From: Polynucleobacter ibericus
Lineage (GTDB): Bacteria > Pseudomonadota > Gammaproteobacteria > Burkholderiales > Burkholderiaceae
Length of the DNA stretch: 64,000 nucleotides
Direction of reading: 5' to 3'
Assembly (NCBI RefSeq): GCF_018687955.1
Contig: NZ_CP061309.1
Span: forward strand, 1,596,007 to 1,660,006
Shown here: piece after piece, positions 61,693-64,000 of the stretch
Numbering within the stretch: the stretch's first letter is position 1
Layout: every line of letters begins with the position of its first letter
Made by a program: the position numbers and the translations under genes
Notes under the pieces: generated by a model
What the model saw: only the letters and a program-made list of their open reading frames with translations
Databases searched by the model: none
What the model was told of the DNA's origin: nothing

Positions 61693-62877
61693 CTAGGGCT
61701 CGATCCCTAATTCAGTAGCAACGGCTGCGCAATTTTGGCGAGCCTCATTAAGTGCTTCGCCCAGACAATTGATATGCCCCATTTTTCTACCAATGCGTGG
61801 CTCAGATTTTCCATATAGATGTAGCTTTGCATCAGGATGAGCAAGAACTTTATTCCATGCAGGTTCACGGGCTTTATCTTCGCTGCCTTCAAACCAGAGA
61901 TCGCCTAATAAATTGAGCATCGATACAGGCGCAAGCAGGCGCGTATCACCCAAAGGCAACCTTGCCATTGCTCTTACTTGTTGCTCAAACTGACTGCTGA
62001 CACAAGCATCCATGGTGTAGTGACCAGAGTTGTGTGGACGTGGTGCAATTTCATTAGCAACAATATCACCACTCTTCAGAACAAAGAATTCAACACAAAG
62101 AACGCCAACATAATCAATCTTCCGAATCAGCGCTTTAGCTGCATCAATAATTTTCTTCTCTTGGGCAGGCTTTAATGATGGAGCTGGAACAGTAGAGGTA
62201 TGCAAAATACCATCGCGATGAATATTTTGAGAAACGGGGTAAGCCACCACCGCATCATCATATCCACGAACAACAAGTGCTGATACTTCAAAATCTAACT
62301 CCATGCGTTTTTCAAGGACGCAAGGAACTTTACTTAGTTCCGCCCAAGCCGCTGGTAAATCAGCAACCGTGTAAACGGTAATTTGACCTTTACCGTCATA
62401 ACCCATACGGGCAGTCTTTAGAATTCCAGGGAATAAATCTGTTGGAAGATGAGCAATATCAGCATCATGCTCCAGGACTGCATAGGGAGCTGGGCCAATG
62501 TTCGTCTCAGTTTTCCAGGTTGCCAGAAATTTTTTCTCAGCTACCCGATTCTGCGCTAAAGAAACGCAACTACTACGTGGTGCGACAAAGACACCTAAAG
62601 CCTCTAACTCATCAAGCGCTTGCGCGGAAACATTTTCAAATTCAGTACTGACAGATGTGCACAAAGCAGCCATCTCTTTTAAAGCAGCACTATCAGTGTA
62701 TTCGGCTTGAATAAATTTTTCGGCAATAGAGCCTGCAGGACTATCCGAGCCTGGATCAAGTACGCAAACTTTATACCCCATCGCTTGAGCAGCCTGAGTA
62801 AACATCCGACCTAGTTGACCGCCACCTAATATTCCTAAATATGAACCCGGTAAGATGGGTTCCATGCGATCTGCCAT
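61693..62877 (-). CDS. purK: 5-(carboxyamino)imidazole ribonucleotide synthase
   Basis: PurK carboxylates AIR at N5 with ATP and bicarbonate. The 394-residue ATP-grasp protein starts LGILGGGQLGRMFTQAAQAMG and has LKTARMGYDGKGQI, the central grasp segment VCVEFFVLKSGDIVANEIAPRPHNSGHYT, and LMGHINCLG-like sequence near the end. It starts 4 bp after purE and ends 2 bp before sua5, so translation is likely coupled across the operon. Confidence 0.97.
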   Translation of the reverse strand: MADRMEPILPGSYLGILGGGQLGRMFTQAAQAMGYKVCVLDPGSDSPAGSIAEKFIQAEYTDSAALKEMAALCTSVSTEFENVSAQALDELEALGVFVAPRSSCVSLAQNRVAEKKFLATWKTETNIGPAPYAVLEHDADIAHLPTDLFPGILKTARMGYDGKGQITVYTVADLPAAWAELSKVPCVLEKRMELDFEVSALVVRGYDDAVVAYPVSQNIHRDGILHTSTVPAPSLKPAQEKKIIDAAKALIRKIDYVGVLCVEFFVLKSGDIVANEIAPRPHNSGHYTMDACVSSQFEQQVRAMARLPLGDTRLLAPVSMLNLLGDLWFEGSEDKAREPAWNKVLAHPDAKLHLYGKSEPRIGRKMGHINCLGEALNEARQNCAAVATELGIEP

Positions 62878-62881
62878 GTAA

Positions 62882-63376
62882 TTAATATCCCGGCAAATTC
62901 ATTGAACGTGCGGTATCAGACTGCTTCGCACGGAAATCTTCTAAACGCTTCGCTAAATCAGCGTCATGTAATGCTAAACCAGCAATGACATGCAAAGCGG
63001 CATTGGCTGCACCAGCCTCACCAATTGCAAAAGTGGCAACTGGAATGCCTTTAGGCATTTGCACAATAGAGTAAAGAGAATCTTCGCCACGCAAATACTT
63101 GCTGGCAACAGGAACGCCATACACTGGAACAATAGTCTTGGACGCCAACATACCTGGCAAATGGGCTGCGCCACCTGCGCCAGCAATAATGGCTTGCAAA
63201 CCATTGATTTGTGCTTTTTCAGCGTACTGAAACATGTCATCTGGCATGCGGTGTGCGGAGAGTACTTTGGCTTCGTGAGCAATACCAAATTGCTCGAGCA
63301 TTTGAGCGGCATGCTGCATGGTGTCCCAATCTGAATTGGATCCCATGACTATTCCGACGATTGGCTTCTTGCTCAT
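62882..63376 (-). CDS. purE: N5-carboxyaminoimidazole ribonucleotide mutase
   Basis: PurE moves the carboxyl of N5-CAIR to C4, giving CAIR. The 164-residue protein is the class I type that works with PurK: VGIVMGSNSDWDTM (phosphate-binding Ser-Asp), LSAHRMPDDMFQYA (catalytic His), GAGGAAHLPGMLAS and the QMPKGIPVATFAIG segment. It lies 40 bp after purC and 4 bp before purK on the same strand. Confidence 0.97.
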   Translation of the reverse strand: MSKKPIVGIVMGSNSDWDTMQHAAQMLEQFGIAHEAKVLSAHRMPDDMFQYAEKAQINGLQAIIAGAGGAAHLPGMLASKTIVPVYGVPVASKYLRGEDSLYSIVQMPKGIPVATFAIGEAGAANAALHVIAGLALHDADLAKRLEDFRAKQSDTARSMNLPGY

Positions 63377-63416
63377 TTACCTCTCCAAATACTTTTAATA
63401 TTCTCTAAGGACTCTA

Positions 63417-64000
63417 TTATCCCTGAGTTAGGCGTGTCAGTGCTTCGCGATATTTTTGGGCAGTTTTTTCAATCACATCAGCTGGTAATTGTGGTGCAGG
63501 GGCTGTTTTAGGCCATAGCTTCCCGTTTACCTCGGCCGTTTCAAGCCAATCACGGACAAACTGCTTGTCGTAGGAAGGTGGATTTGAGCCTACATAATAG
63601 GTCTCTGCCGGCCAGAAGCGAGAAGAGTCTGCTGTGAGGATCTCATCCATCAACACCAATTGCCCATTAGCGTCTAAACCAAATTCAAATTTAGTATCGG
63701 CAATGATGATCCCACGAGTGGCTGCATATTCTGAAGCTTCTTTATATAAACGAATACTCACTTCGCGGATTTGATTGGCTAACTTTTCACCAATCATTTC
63801 AATTACTTTTTCAAAAGAGATATTTTCGTCATGCTCACCCATTTCAGCCTTGGCAGCAGGTGTAAAAATAGGCTCTGGTAATTTTTGTGCATTCTCTAGA
63901 CCTTCCGGCAGAGCAATGCCGCACACCTTGCCAGTTTCTTTGTAGTCTTTCCAACCGCTACCAGCCAGATAGCCGCGCACTACCGCCTCAACTAATATTG
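63417..64000 (-). CDS. purC: SAICAR synthase, 3' part (cut by window edge)
   Basis: PurC ligates aspartate to CAIR using ATP. The coding frame stays open past base 63980 to the window edge. It reads [19 protein letters not shown] at the top, so the GTG at 63980 is an internal Val and not a start. Further motifs are [60 protein letters not shown] and [12 protein letters not shown], all typical of the PurC C-terminal two thirds. The N-terminus lies beyond the window. It leads the purC-purE-purK-sua5 run. Confidence 0.95.
   Translation of the reverse strand, partial: ILVEAVVRGYLAGSGWKDYKETGKVCGIALPEGLENAQKLPEPIFTPAAKAEMGEHDENISFEKVIEMIGEKLANQIREVSIRLYKEASEYAATRGIIIADTKFEFGLDANGQLVLMDEILTADSSRFWPAETYYVGSNPPSYDKQFVRDWLETAEVNGKLWPKTAPAPQLPADVIEKTAQKYREALTRLTQG

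Overview
The window reads as a stretch of chromosome from a betaproteobacterium of the Burkholderiaceae, most likely Polynucleobacter or a close relative. This is inferred from the protein sequences and gene order (hda-HAD phosphatase-pcnB-folK-panB; dnaJ-dnaK-grpE-hemH-hrcA/nadK-recN; yhdP-nitrilase-tldD; glcDEF-yggS-proC; queA-tgt-yajC-secDF), the dense packing and the moderate base composition judged by eye. No tRNA, rRNA, insertion sequence, prophage or CRISPR array was seen. Most of the window is core housekeeping DNA with very short intergenic gaps.

Layout. 1-6.8 kb: the 3' end of miaA, purM (reverse), an AI-2E/PerM-type permease, then hda, a HAD phosphatase, pcnB, folK and panB. 6.8-13 kb (reverse): the heat-shock block dnaJ, dnaK and grpE, then hemH and hrcA. 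dnaK and grpE each have a near-consensus sigma-32 promoter. 12.9-18.4 kb: nadK, recN and glnE (reverse). 18.4-26.1 kb: yhdP, a Nit-type amidase, tldD and aroG. 26.1-33.1 kb: a PduO-type cobalamin adenosyltransferase (reverse), the glycolate oxidase genes glcDEF, yggS, proC and ubiA (reverse). 33.1-44.2 kb: recG (reverse), queA-tgt, yajC-secD-secF, waaA and purB (reverse), and a glutathione S-transferase gene. 44.3-48.5 kb: mnmA (reverse) and the three-gene proton-translocating transhydrogenase pntA1-pntA2-pntB.

48.5-52.8 kb is the only clearly accessory-looking stretch. It holds a TPR/O-GlcNAc-transferase-like (GT41) protein, a bestrophin-like (DUF4239-type) membrane protein and an unrecognised secreted protein, with a 283-bp AT-rich spacer. 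52.9-54.9 kb: groEL-groES (reverse), driven by a promoter with both sigma-70 and sigma-32 features and a CIRCE operator, the binding site of the HrcA repressor encoded at 11.9-12.9 kb.

55.2-59.1 kb holds the most interesting unit, a tight operon divergent from groESL. It encodes a degenerate EAL-domain protein, a BvgA/NarL-type response regulator and a compact BvgS/EvgS-like hybrid kinase (one periplasmic binding domain, HisKA, HATPase, REC, Hpt). Its roughly 100-nt leader can fold so that an 8-bp perfect inverted repeat buries the ribosome binding site of the EAL-like gene. Finally, 59.1-64 kb: dacB, then (reverse) the purC (cut by the window edge)-purE-purK-sua5 operon, whose last gene overlaps dacB tail to tail by 55 bp.
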